Positions 34,026-42,772 of a DNA stretch of 64,000 bases are shown one piece after another (position 1 is the first letter of the stretch; every line of letters starts with the position of its first letter). The DNA is from Saccharibacillus brassicae (GTDB lineage: Bacteria > Bacillota > Bacilli > Paenibacillales > Paenibacillaceae). The DNA is taken from NCBI RefSeq assembly GCF_006542275.1, contig NZ_CP041217.1:2155501-2219500 (forward strand), read 5' to 3'. A program made the translations under genes and the position numbers. The notes beneath the pieces are model-generated. The model was not told the DNA's origin and did no database searches. It was given only the letters and a program-made list of their open reading frames with translations.

Positions 34026-34664
34026 TTAATCGGCGCCGCGCACCGCTTCGGCCGTGACGCGGACGATGAGGCGCAGCGCTTCGAGCAGCGTCTCCTGCGG
34101 CAGCGAAGGCAGCGAAGGCTTGAGCGCGGCAAGCCGGGTCGACGCCGGAAAATGGACGAAGCCCGCAAGCGCCGGCGAGCCGCTTTCCCGAAGATCGTCA
34201 AGCAGCGCGTACATCGTATTGTTGCAAATATACGTGCCGGCCGTATTGGAGACAGCAGACGGAATGCCGGCCGCCTGCAGCTCCTGCACGATCCGGCGGA
34301 TCGGCAGCGTCGAGAGCAGGCCGTCCGGGCCGTCCGCGCGGATCGGTTCGTCTCTCGGGCTGCGCCCTTCGTTATCGGCGTAACTTTCCGTGTCCTTGAC
34401 GTTGATCGCGATCCGCTCCGGCGTGATGGCGGTGCGCCCCGCGGCAAGGCCGCAGGCGATAACCGCATCCGGCTTCAGCCGCCGCGTCTCGGCCAGCAGC
34501 TTCGCGGCGCATTCGTCGTAGCGGACCGGCAGCAGCAGCGTATGCAGCCGCACGTCCGCGAACGCTTCGCCCAAATCTTCCCGTCCGATCTGCTCCATCA
34601 GCTCCTCGGTCGGATTGATCGGCGAACCGCCGAACGGCTCGAAGCCGGAAATCAAAATATTCAT
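34026..34664 (-). CDS. pcp: Pyrrolidone-carboxylate peptidase (pyroglutamyl peptidase I)
   Basis: 212 residues. MNILISGFEPFGGSPINPTEE is the diagnostic start of the family. Catalytic triad regions: Glu in ITPERIAINVKD, Cys in SNTAGTYICNNTMY, His in AGFVHFPA. The enzyme removes N-terminal pyroglutamate from peptides in the cytoplasm. Its ATG overlaps the stop of the K+ channel gene by 4 bases (ATGA), so the two are co-translated; GGGGG lies about 8 bases upstream. Confidence 0.95.
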   Translation of the reverse strand: MNILISGFEPFGGSPINPTEELMEQIGREDLGEAFADVRLHTLLLPVRYDECAAKLLAETRRLKPDAVIACGLAAGRTAITPERIAINVKDTESYADNEGRSPRDEPIRADGPDGLLSTLPIRRIVQELQAAGIPSAVSNTAGTYICNNTMYALLDDLRESGSPALAGFVHFPASTRLAALKPSLPSLPQETLLEALRLIVRVTAEAVRGAD

Positions 34665-35065
34665 ATTTTTTCCCCCGTTCGTTTATTTGGCGTTTTTTTC
34701 CCCGAAGTTCGGCCGAAGCCGTCTTCTTCGTCATGTTCTTCGCGCCTTTTATCTTTGAAAATGGCGTAGGCGATATGCAGGATCAGGGCGATAAAAATGC
34801 CCGTGCCGGCCATGACGTATACCATCGTGAACACTTTGCCGAGGTTCGTCGCCGGCACGAAATCCGGATGCCCGACCGTACTCAGCGTCATGACGCAGAA
34901 ATAGAGCGCGTCCACGACCGTCAGCCCTTCTTCGTTGACGTAGAACAGGGTGCCGGACAGCAGGAATACGAGCACAAGCACGAACAGCGCCTGAAAATTT
35001 TTGGAACGGAACGCCCGGAAGATGCCGCCGAGCAGACGCTTGAGCGTCAGCAGAAACGAAATCAT
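34661..35065 (-). CDS. Two-TM ion channel subunit, K+ channel family, unusual filter
   Basis: 134 residues from the ATG at 35065 (AGGAGG 6 bases upstream). Two hydrophobic helices (ALFVLVLVFLLSGTLFYV; VFTMVYVMAGTGIFIALIL) flank a pore helix and filter reading MTLSTVGHPDFVP. Canonical K+ channels have TVGYGD; here Tyr-Gly is replaced by His-Pro. The C-terminal tail is charged (KDKRREEHDEEDG) and has no RCK domain. Selectivity cannot be predicted. It is upstream of, and overlaps, the pcp gene. Confidence 0.85.
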   Translation of the reverse strand: MISFLLTLKRLLGGIFRAFRSKNFQALFVLVLVFLLSGTLFYVNEEGLTVVDALYFCVMTLSTVGHPDFVPATNLGKVFTMVYVMAGTGIFIALILHIAYAIFKDKRREEHDEEDGFGRTSGKKTPNKRTGEKI

Positions 35066-35263
35066 GCCATCCCTCCTTTTTTGTATCCACCGTACGACAA
35101 AAAAATCCGTACGGCAAATGCGCGACGCTATTGCCTCTGCCGCACGCCGTCTTCCGGGGCACAATCGGTCTTGAGACCGAGTCCTTTTCAACCCGTTGAA
35201 CGAGGTGCCGATCGGCAGAAGGGCGTATAGTGAACTCAAACGATATAAAGAGGAGAGGTTGTT

Positions 35264-35791
35264 ATGTCAAAAAAAGCGATTTGGGGACCCCTGCTGATCC
35301 TGCTCGGCGCTTATCTGCTGCTCGGCCAAGGCATCGGCATGAACTCGGGCATGATCTTCGGTTATTTCTGGGCGTCGCTGTTCATTCTTCCGCTGGGCCT
35401 GTTCTTCCATTGGATGTATTTCTCGATGACGCACGGGCGGCTGCCCGGACTGCTGATTCCCGGCGGTATTCTCGTGACCGTCGCGATCGTCTGCCAGATT
35501 GCGATGCTATTCGGCAGTTGGAACGTCATGTGGCCGGGCTTCATTCTCGCTCCCGCCGTCGGATTGTTCGAATTCTATTGGTTCAGCGGCCGCAACCGCT
35601 GGCTGCTGATCCCGATCAACATCCTGACCGTGCTGTCGCTGCTGTTCTTCGCCGTCTTCTCGATCGAAGCGCTGACGACCCGCACGTTCATGGAGCAGCC
35701 GCTGCTGGCGTTCGTCCTGATCGGCCTGGGCGCCCTGCTGCTGCTGCCGCTGCGCAGAAAATCCAAATCCGGCCCGGTCGGCCGCGTCTAG
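35264..35791 (+). CDS. Small multi-pass membrane protein, LiaF-like TM region
   Basis: 175 residues with five or six hydrophobic segments (GPLLILLGAYLLLGQGIG at the start). The arrangement resembles the N-terminal TM region of LiaF/YvqF-type or DUF5668 proteins, but the C-terminal beta domain of LiaF is missing. It ends in a basic tail RRKSKSGPVGRV. AGAGGAGAGG precedes the ATG. No partner gene is adjacent and the function is unknown. Confidence 0.8.
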   Translation: MSKKAIWGPLLILLGAYLLLGQGIGMNSGMIFGYFWASLFILPLGLFFHWMYFSMTHGRLPGLLIPGGILVTVAIVCQIAMLFGSWNVMWPGFILAPAVGLFEFYWFSGRNRWLLIPINILTVLSLLFFAVFSIEALTTRTFMEQPLLAFVLIGLGALLLLPLRRKSKSGPVGRV

Positions 35792-35851
35792 GCGAAATTC
35801 CGCCGGGTACGCCGCATAAGCGGCACACCCCGCCTATGCCGGATACGTCAA

Positions 35852-35890
35852 AAAGCCCCTGTGTCCGCAATCGGCGGCAGCAGGGGCTTT
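35852..35890. terminator. Bidirectional terminator between membrane protein and acyltransferase genes
   Basis: AAAGCCCCTG / CAGGGGCTTT stem with an inner CCGC-AATC-GGCGG hairpin, between convergent genes. Confidence 0.85.
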
Positions 35891-35909
35891 CTTCTATTAT
35901 TGAGATCCG

Positions 35910-35945
35910 AATCCGTGAATGTTTCTTAATCCGTGAATGTCTCTT
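35910..35945. repeat. Two tandem 18-bp repeats
   Basis: AATCCGTGAATGTTTCTT followed directly by AATCCGTGAATGTCTCTT, then a partial third copy (AATCCG). They sit between the terminator and the acyltransferase stop codon. Confidence 0.8.
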
Positions 35946-35966
35946 AATCCGCATCCGCGGCTCCGG

Positions 35967-37856
35967 TCACGAGCCTTTGAGCGCGTCCACGAGCAGCTGC
36001 GTGTAGGCGCGCGCGCCGGCCGGCATCAGATGCACGCCGTCGCGGGCAAAGTAATCGTCGCGCCCGGCGCTGGCCGAATGCCAGTCGATCAGCAGGACGC
36101 GGTCGTCCCGCTGCGCCGCGCGTTCCAGCGCGCTGTTGACGACGCCTTCCCACGGACGCGGCACCCGCGTGTTGACCAGAATGATCTTCTTCGCTTCCGG
36201 CAGCTTCGCCAGCAGCCCGTCCAACTGCTCGTCGGTAAACGAGCCGTTCGTTCCGAGCTGGATCAGCACGGTCGTGCCGATCCGGCCTTCCGCTTCGAGC
36301 TGGTCGACCAGCGCCGGCGCCTGCGACATCTGGCGGCCGACGAGGCCGTCGACCGCGATGCCCGGCAGTTCCGCCGTCAGGTACGGCTTGATGTCGAGCA
36401 TGACGGAGTCGCCGATAGCCGTCATGCCGACGCCTGTTCCGGCCGGCAGCGGCACATCCGCGGCGTCGACCGCCGGCACCGCCGCAGCCGGATCGGCTGC
36501 CGCTTCCACAGCCGGCACATCCGTGCCGGCATAAGGCGTCTGCGCTTCGGCCGGCGGCGCCAGGCGGTTCATCGCGAAGCCGAGCACCAGCACGAGCGCC
36601 GCCGTGCCGCCAAGCGTGCGCAGCAGCCGCTTGCGGCCGATGCCGGGCTCGCGCATGACCCGCTTCCACCAGCGACCGAAATTGCCGCTCCGCACAGGCT
36701 GCTCCACGTAGCGGTACGACAGTTCCGCCAGCACGAAGCTGACGAGCAGCTGGAGCAGGATGCGCGTCATGTTCGGGCCGCCGGTATTGACGAGCGGGGT
36801 CGTCAGCACGATGACCGGATAGTGCCACAGGTACAGTCCGTACGAGCGGGCGCCGATCCAGCGCAAAGGCTTGGCGCCGAGCACCCGGCCGAGCCGGCAG
36901 GCCGGATGGGCGAGCGCCGCGACGAGAATCGTCGTCGCCAGCGACAGCAGCACCATGCCTCCGCGGTACAGGAACGTACCGTAATCGTTAGACTTGAAGA
37001 TAAGCACCGCGATCACGATCAGGCAGATCGTCGCCGTGACGTCGAGCGTCTTCGTGGCCGATCTGGAAATGTTCGTTTTGAGCTTGCGGCTCGGCCAGAC
37101 GACGGCGAGCGCCGCGCCGATCAGCAGCGAGAACAGGCGCGTATCCGTGCCGTAGTAGACACGGCTCGGGTCCTGCCCCGGCTGGTACATGATGCCCATC
37201 GCGAGCGCCGAAGCGAGCGACAGGCCGGCCAGCACGAGCGCCAGCTTGCCGCGGTTCTTCTGCGCCAGAATAAGCCCGATGCCGAGCAGTACCGGCCAGA
37301 AAATGTAGAACTGCTCCTCGACCGCGAGCGACCACAGATGGCCGAGCGGCGAGAGCGGGCCGAAGCTCTCGAAGTAAGACACTTCGTGGAAGATCAGCCA
37401 CCAGTTGCTGTAATACAGCAGCGCAGCCGGCACGTCGCCGAGCATCGCCGGCAGGCGGCTGCGGTCGACGAGAATCGACCACAGCACCGTCGCCAGCACG
37501 ACCGCGAGCATGGCCGGCAGCAGTCTTTTGGCCCGCCGGACCCAGAAATCTTTCATGTCGAAGCGACCTGTCCGGTCCCACTGCGCCAGCAGGATATCCG
37601 TGATCAGGTAGCCCGACAGCACGAAGAACATCGTGACGCCGAGCAGTCCGCCCGGTGCCCACTGCGTATGCAGATGATAGAAAATGACGGCGAGCACCGC
37701 GAGCGCGCGCAGTCCGTCCAATCCCGGCATGTAGCGGCCCGCGCCCGGCTTGGGGTGCTCGGCCGCCGGTTCGCGGTGCCGGGGCGGGGAATCGTGTCCG
37801 GCATACCGCCGATTTTCGCTGTTCGCCTCGCTGCCTGCGTATCTTCCATTGCTCAT
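35967..37856 (-). CDS. Acyltransferase with C-terminal SGNH domain, OatA-like
   Basis: 629 residues; start 37856 (GAAAGGG 8 bases upstream). The first ~400 residues are an acyltransferase-3 domain with ten or so membrane helices: YMPGLDGLRALAVLAVIFYHL, GVTMFFVLSGYLITDILL, RRAKRLLPAML, LGHLWSLAVEEQFYIFWP. After a linker, an extracytoplasmic SGNH hydrolase domain has AIGDSVMLD (Ser), LVGRQMSQ, LGTNGSFTD (Asn) and FARDGVHLMPAG (Asp-x-x-His). This is the architecture of peptidoglycan O-acetyltransferase OatA, which confers lysozyme resistance. Other cell-surface sugars are possible acceptors. Confidence 0.92.
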   Translation of the reverse strand: MSNGRYAGSEANSENRRYAGHDSPPRHREPAAEHPKPGAGRYMPGLDGLRALAVLAVIFYHLHTQWAPGGLLGVTMFFVLSGYLITDILLAQWDRTGRFDMKDFWVRRAKRLLPAMLAVVLATVLWSILVDRSRLPAMLGDVPAALLYYSNWWLIFHEVSYFESFGPLSPLGHLWSLAVEEQFYIFWPVLLGIGLILAQKNRGKLALVLAGLSLASALAMGIMYQPGQDPSRVYYGTDTRLFSLLIGAALAVVWPSRKLKTNISRSATKTLDVTATICLIVIAVLIFKSNDYGTFLYRGGMVLLSLATTILVAALAHPACRLGRVLGAKPLRWIGARSYGLYLWHYPVIVLTTPLVNTGGPNMTRILLQLLVSFVLAELSYRYVEQPVRSGNFGRWWKRVMREPGIGRKRLLRTLGGTAALVLVLGFAMNRLAPPAEAQTPYAGTDVPAVEAAADPAAAVPAVDAADVPLPAGTGVGMTAIGDSVMLDIKPYLTAELPGIAVDGLVGRQMSQAPALVDQLEAEGRIGTTVLIQLGTNGSFTDEQLDGLLAKLPEAKKIILVNTRVPRPWEGVVNSALERAAQRDDRVLLIDWHSASAGRDDYFARDGVHLMPAGARAYTQLLVDALKGS

Positions 37857-38089
37857 GGCCTCTGCCCTTTCGACATCTCGAATAGTCCGATTTTTGAAAA
37901 TCCCGTCTCTTTTAGAATCCAATCTCTATGTAAAATCTAATCTCTATTATAGCAGGACGCCGGTGGATATCTAGAACAGGAACGGAGAAACTCGGCAGCG
38001 GAGACCGCATTATTTGAATTGTTAGGCAGGAATGGGTAAGATCAACGGGATTGCCCCAAATACATATAGCGAAAGCGAGGTTCGGGCCC

Positions 38090-38563
38090 ATGTTCGAATG
38101 GATTAGGGAATTGGACGTAGTGTGGCAGTACGCGGCTTTGTTTCTGCTGGCAGCCGCCCCGTGGTTGGACATTTTTCTGGTCGTGCCGCTCGGCATTGTC
38201 TGGGGCTTGTCCCCGGTCGCCGTGTCGATCATCGGCTTCGCGGGCAACTTCCTCATGGTTCTGCTGATCGGCCTCTTCTTCACCCGCATCTCCGCCTGGC
38301 TGGAGCGCCGCAAGGTCAAGCAGGGCCGCACGGCTTCTTCCAAAAAAGAAACGCGGGCCAGGCGGGTGTGGGAAAAATACGGCGTCCCCGGCCTCGCGCT
38401 CGTCGCTCCGGCGCTCGTGGGTACCGATATTGCCGCCGTGCTCGCCTTGTCGTTCGGTTCTTCCCGCCGCTGGGTGATCGGCTGGATGGCGGTCAGCCTG
38501 GCCGTCTGGACGGTGGTCATGGCTGTTGGCTCGGTGTACGGCTTGAGCTATGCGACGCAGTAG
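38090..38563 (+). CDS. Putative small multidrug export family membrane protein
   Basis: 157 residues with about four hydrophobic segments; start 38090 with GAGG 9 bases upstream. The FLLAAAPWLDIFLVVPLGIVWGLSPVAVSIIGFAGN and KYGVPGLALVAPALVGTDIAAVLALSFGSSRR segments match the protein family named putative small multi-drug export, whose transport role is weakly supported. A basic cytoplasmic loop (ERRKVKQGRTASSKKETRARR) separates the halves. Single gene. Confidence 0.82.
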   Translation: MFEWIRELDVVWQYAALFLLAAAPWLDIFLVVPLGIVWGLSPVAVSIIGFAGNFLMVLLIGLFFTRISAWLERRKVKQGRTASSKKETRARRVWEKYGVPGLALVAPALVGTDIAAVLALSFGSSRRWVIGWMAVSLAVWTVVMAVGSVYGLSYATQ

Positions 38564-38594
38564 ATTTAAGATGTCCGTCAAAAAAAGAACGAAA

Positions 38595-38630
38595 AAAATC
38601 CCGTCCGCGCTTCTGCGCGAACGGGATTTT
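38595..38630. terminator. Bidirectional terminator, 3' end of pot operon
   Basis: AAAATCCCGT / ACGGGATTTT stem with an inner CGCG hairpin, an A run before and a T run after, between convergent genes. Confidence 0.9.
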
Positions 38631-38704
38631 TCGTCGTGTGCCGTACGTGGTCCCTTTTCCATTTACATTTTGCGTTTTGAGTTTTGTGTTGAGGATGCTG
38701 CGCT

Positions 38705-39775
38705 TTAAGAACCGTTCATTTTGAACTGCAGGAACAATTCGTTGTAGCGGACCAGCCATTTTTTGCCCAGATTCTCGTACACTTCAAGCTGATTCGTCAG
38801 CTCGTCGGACGGATAGAAACGTTCGTCGCCCGAGATGTCTTCCGGCAGCAGCGCAAGCGCGGCGTCGTTCGGCGTCGAATACCCGACGTATTCCGTGTTC
38901 TGCGCGTTCACTTCCGGATCGAGCATGAAGTTGATAAACGCCATCGCCCCGTCGACGTTCTGCGCCGTTCTCGGAATGACCATGTTGTCGAAGTACAGGT
39001 TGGACCCTTCCTTCGGCACCACGTAATCGAGTTCTTCGTTCTCGCTCATGATCTCCGAGGCGTCGCCCGAAAATACAAGGCCCGCCGCCGCTTCGCCGTT
39101 CGCCAGCAGCAGCTTGATCTCGTCGCCGACGATCGCTTTGACGTTCGGCGTCAGGTCCATCAGATGGTCCAGCGCCTGCGCCAGATGCTGTTCGTTCTTG
39201 TCGTTAAGCGAATAGCCCTGGCTGACGAGCCCGGTGCCGATCACTTCGCGCGCCCCGTCGGTCAGCAGAATGTCGTTGCGAAGCGTCGGGTCCCACAGGT
39301 CTTCCCAGCTCTCGAACTTCAGGTCGGTCAGAGTCGGGTTGTAGACGACGCCGAGCGTGCCCCAGAAATACGGCATCGAGTACTCGTTGCCCGGGTCGAA
39401 CGACAGATCGAGGAACTTGGGATCGAGATGCCGCATATTCGGAATCTTGGCGTGATCGAGCGGAATAAGCAGATTCTCTTCCCGCATCTTCTCGATCGCG
39501 TAATCGGACGGGATCGCCACGTCGAACGTCGTGCCGCCCTGTTCGATCTTGGTCAGCATCGCTTCGTTCGAATCGAACGTCTGGTAGATGACCGTGATGC
39601 CCGTCTCTTCCTGAAAGCGGTCGAGCAGTTCGGGGTCGATATAATCGCCCCAGTTGTAGATGGTCAGCGTATTGCCGCTGCTGTAGCCTTCGCTGGAGTT
39701 CAGCCGGTTGGCGAGAAACATCAGCGCAAAAGCCGCGACCAGTATCAGGATCAGCGTGCGCGTCATCGATTTCAT
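38705..39775 (-). CDS. potD: Spermidine/putrescine-binding protein PotD
   Basis: 356 residues. Mature protein starts NTLTIYNWGDYIDPELLDRFQEETGI, the signature of polyamine-binding proteins; DVAIPSDYAIEKM, PYFWGTLGVVYNP and GDASEIMSEN follow. The N-terminus (MTRTLILILVAAFALMFLANRL) is hydrophobic but has no lipobox Cys, so the protein may be membrane-anchored or secreted rather than lipidated. Its ATG overlaps the stop of potC by 4 bases. It presents polyamine to the PotBC channel. Confidence 0.93.
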   Translation of the reverse strand: MKSMTRTLILILVAAFALMFLANRLNSSEGYSSGNTLTIYNWGDYIDPELLDRFQEETGITVIYQTFDSNEAMLTKIEQGGTTFDVAIPSDYAIEKMREENLLIPLDHAKIPNMRHLDPKFLDLSFDPGNEYSMPYFWGTLGVVYNPTLTDLKFESWEDLWDPTLRNDILLTDGAREVIGTGLVSQGYSLNDKNEQHLAQALDHLMDLTPNVKAIVGDEIKLLLANGEAAAGLVFSGDASEIMSENEELDYVVPKEGSNLYFDNMVIPRTAQNVDGAMAFINFMLDPEVNAQNTEYVGYSTPNDAALALLPEDISGDERFYPSDELTNQLEVYENLGKKWLVRYNELFLQFKMNGS

Positions 39776-40593
39776 TCCGGCACCCCCATTCGCGCGGCCG
39801 CGTCGGCCAGCTTGCGCTTTTCGCCGCGGCGCATCGAAATGTAGTACGCGACGACGAGGAACACGGTGAACAGGAAGATCAGCGTGGACAGCGCGTTGAT
39901 CGACAGCGAGACGCCCTGTCTGGCCCGCGAGTAGATTTCGACGGCAAGCGTCGAATAGCCGCTGCCTGTCACGAAGAACGTGACGGCGAAGTCGTCCAGC
40001 GAATACGTCAGCGCCATGAAGAAGCCGCTGAAGATGCCGGGACGGATAAACGGCAATATGACTTTGGTCAGCACGTCGCGCTTGCTCGCGCCGAGATCGC
40101 GTGCCGCGTCGAGCAGCGTCGGGCTCATCTCCTGCAGCCTCGGCAGGATCATGAGCACCGTGATCGGAATGCTGAACGCCACGTGCGAGATCAATACCGA
40201 AGCGAAGCCGAGCTTCACCCCGACCATCGTGAACAGGATCAGGAACGAAGCGCCGATGATGACGTCCGGGCTGACGATCAGCACGTTGTTAAGCGACAGC
40301 AGCGTGTTCTTGAGCCGGGCGCGCCGGATATTCTCGATCGCGAGCGATCCGAATACCCCGATGATCGTCGCGATCGTCGAAGACAGCAGCGCGATGACGA
40401 GCGTGTTGATCACGATGATGATCAGCCGCGTATCGGCGAACACTTCCTTGTAATAATCGAGCGTAAAGCCTTCGAAGCCGTGCATCGTGCCGCCGCTGTT
40501 GAACGAGTAGAACATCAGGTACAGGATCGGCGCGTACAGGACGGCGAAGACGAGGACCAGATACAGATTGGAGATGCCGTTCTTTTTCCTCAT
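39772..40593 (-). CDS. potC: Polyamine ABC transporter permease PotC
   Basis: 273 residues, six hydrophobic segments, beginning NLYLVLVFAVLYAPILYLMFYSFN. The EAA-type loop is [27 protein letters not shown]. Typical PotC length. It overlaps potB upstream and potD downstream by 4 bases each (ATGA), showing tight coupling. It forms the inner-membrane channel with PotB. Confidence 0.93.
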   Translation of the reverse strand: MRKKNGISNLYLVLVFAVLYAPILYLMFYSFNSGGTMHGFEGFTLDYYKEVFADTRLIIIVINTLVIALLSSTIATIIGVFGSLAIENIRRARLKNTLLSLNNVLIVSPDVIIGASFLILFTMVGVKLGFASVLISHVAFSIPITVLMILPRLQEMSPTLLDAARDLGASKRDVLTKVILPFIRPGIFSGFFMALTYSLDDFAVTFFVTGSGYSTLAVEIYSRARQGVSLSINALSTLIFLFTVFLVVAYYISMRRGEKRKLADAAARMGVPE

Positions 40594-41408
40594 CTTCGCA
40601 CCCCTTTTCCGGTTCCGCCGGTCAGGAACATGATGACGGCCATCGCGACGATCAGGAACACGGCGACGGTCGAGCCCATGCCCCAGTCCTGCGTGACGAG
40701 GAAGTGCTGCTCGATCGCCGTGCCGAGCGTGATGACCTTGTTGCCGGCGATCAGGCGCGTGATCATGAACAGCGACAGCGCCGGGATGAATACGGAGATG
40801 CAGCCCGATTTGACCCCGGAGAGCGTCAGCGGGAAAATGACCCGGCGGAACGTGATCCAGCTGGAAGCGCCCAGGTCGCGGGCGGCGTCGGTGAGCGACA
40901 CGTTCAGTTCTTCGAGCGCGTTATAGATCGGCATGATCATGAACGGCACGAAGATGTAGATCGACACGAACACGAAGCTTCCGCTCGTGAACAGCAGCTG
41001 CTGTTCGCCGAACCCGATCGAGCCGAGCAGGGCGTTGATCGGGCCGTACGTGCCGAAGATGCCGATGAACGCATACGTCTTGAGCAGCAGGTTGATCCAC
41101 GTCGGCAGGATGATGAGCAGCAGCCACAGCTGCTTGTGCTTGGTGCGCGTCAGCAGATACGCCGCCGGATACGCGATCAGCAGCGAGAACAGCGTAATAA
41201 GAAACGCGTACCAGAACGAACTCAGCGTCATGCTCAGATAGACGGGAGTGAAAAAGTCCGCGTAATTCGACAGCGTCAGATTGCCTTCCACGTCGAACAG
41301 CGAATAATAGACGACCAGCACGACAGGCGCGATAACGAACAACGCCACCCACAGATAATAAGGAATGTAGGCGAGCGACCGCGCGTTTCCGCTGCCCTTA
41401 CCGTTCAT
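40590..41408 (-). CDS. potB: Polyamine ABC transporter permease PotB
   Basis: 272 residues, six hydrophobic segments, first one [22 protein letters not shown]. Conserved [21 protein letters not shown] and EAA loop [24 protein letters not shown]. Overlaps the end of potA by 11 bases and potC by 4. Together with PotC it forms the channel energised by PotA. Confidence 0.93.
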   Translation of the reverse strand: MNGKGSGNARSLAYIPYYLWVALFVIAPVVLVVYYSLFDVEGNLTLSNYADFFTPVYLSMTLSSFWYAFLITLFSLLIAYPAAYLLTRTKHKQLWLLLIILPTWINLLLKTYAFIGIFGTYGPINALLGSIGFGEQQLLFTSGSFVFVSIYIFVPFMIMPIYNALEELNVSLTDAARDLGASSWITFRRVIFPLTLSGVKSGCISVFIPALSLFMITRLIAGNKVITLGTAIEQHFLVTQDWGMGSTVAVFLIVAMAVIMFLTGGTGKGVRR

Positions 41409-42525
41409 GGACCGGCACTCCCGCGTCTTCGTCTTCTTCGTACGCTTCCAGGCGGCGGTCGAATTCTTCCTCCGTTTCGCCGAAACGCATGACGTGGATC
41501 GCTTCCGGATCGAACGTCAATCCGATCTGCGCGCCGACTTCGGCCCGTTTGGTCGAATGCACGAGCCATTCCTGGCCGGAATCGTCGTAGCAGCTAATCT
41601 CGTAATGGACGCCGCGGAACAGCTGCGAATCGACGCGGACTTGCATTTTGCCGGCTTCCGGCGTCGTGATCTCCAGATCTTCCGGACGAACGACGATCTC
41701 GATCGGCTCGTTCGGACGCAGTCCCGCGTCGACGCATTCGAAGCGCCGGCCGTTAAATTCGACGCGGTAGTCTTCGATCATGACGCCGGGCACGATATTC
41801 GATTCGCCGATAAAATCGGCCACAAAGCGGTTGATCGGCTCGTCGTAAATATCGTTCGGCGTGCCGCTCTGCTCGATCCGGCCCTGGTTCATGACGAAAA
41901 TATAATCCGACATCGCCAGCGCCTCTTCCTGGTCGTGCGTGACGAAGATGAACGTAATGCCCAGCCGCTGCTGCAGCTCGCGCAGGACGTACTGCATCTC
42001 GGTCCGCAGCTTGAGGTCGAGCGCGGACAGCGGCTCGTCGAGCAGCAGCACTTCCGGCTCGTTCACGATCGCCCGGGCGATCGCCACGCGCTGGCGCTGG
42101 CCGCCGGACATCTCGGTAATCGCGCGGTTCTCGTAGCCGTCGAGATTGACCATGTTCAACGCTTCCGTCACTTTGGCCGCGATGACGTTCGGCTTCATTT
42201 TCTTGATCCGCAGCCCGAACGCGACGTTCTCGAACACGTTCAGATGCGGGAACAGGGCGTAGTCCTGGAAGACGGTATTGACCTGCCGTTTCTCCGGCGG
42301 CACTTTGTTGATGACCCGTCCGCCCAGATAGATCGAGCCTTCCGTCGGTTCCATGAAGCCCGCGATCATGCGCAGGATGGTCGTTTTGCCGCAGCCCGAA
42401 GGACCGAGCAGCGTGTAGAACTTGCCCCGCTCGATTTCGAAATCGATCTTTTTGAGCACGGTGAGCCCGTCGTCGTACTGCTTCGTCACGGACTCGAAAC
42501 GAATGATGTGTGGATCTGTGATGAT
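41398..42525 (-). CDS. potA: Polyamine ABC transporter ATPase PotA, apparent ATC start
   Basis: About 375 residues. Walker [11 protein letters not shown]-loop [21 protein letters not shown], signature [15 protein letters not shown], Walker [13 protein letters not shown], switch His in [10 protein letters not shown], then a C-terminal TOBE-like regulatory domain ([12 protein letters not shown]). First gene of potABCD. The first standard start in frame is GTG at 42489, inside the strand preceding [15 protein letters not shown] is followed by ATC ATC ACA at 42525-42517, giving (M)[16 protein letters not shown], which matches usual PotA N-termini. Start taken as the first ATC; 42522 is equally possible. 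Confidence 0.9.
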   Translation of the reverse strand: MITDPHIIRFESVTKQYDDGLTVLKKIDFEIERGKFYTLLGPSGCGKTTILRMIAGFMEPTEGSIYLGGRVINKVPPEKRQVNTVFQDYALFPHLNVFENVAFGLRIKKMKPNVIAAKVTEALNMVNLDGYENRAITEMSGGQRQRVAIARAIVNEPEVLLLDEPLSALDLKLRTEMQYVLRELQQRLGITFIFVTHDQEEALAMSDYIFVMNQGRIEQSGTPNDIYDEPINRFVADFIGESNIVPGVMIEDYRVEFNGRRFECVDAGLRPNEPIEIVVRPEDLEITTPEAGKMQVRVDSQLFRGVHYEISCYDDSGQEWLVHSTKRAEVGAQIGLTFDPEAIHVMRFGETEEEFDRRLEAYEEDEDAGVPVHER

Positions 42526-42693
42526 GAAACCCCTCCTCTGGCAACCGGATGCCCGGACCCCGATCGGCTCCGGTCTTTTCCCGATATTTAACGGTATCTT
42601 TAACTTCTTTCTAACCGCTATTCTATAGAAAAAAACGCATGAAGGCTACATTTCTATGTATGCGGACGTCGCTTTCTTGATTAAAAAGCAGGG

Positions 42694-42723
42694 AAAAGAT
42701 CGGCTGCGGCAGCCCGATCTTTT
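42694..42723 (-). terminator. Terminator of the biosynthetic gene set
   Basis: AAAAGATCGG / CCGATCTTTT arms with inner GCTG-CGG-CAGC, about 50 bases past the acyltransferase stop at 42773. It separates this cluster from the pot operon. Confidence 0.8.
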
Positions 42724-42772
42724 CGGCGGAAGCCAGGCGCGGATCGCGAAGGCGATTCCCGCTCCGATTCCG

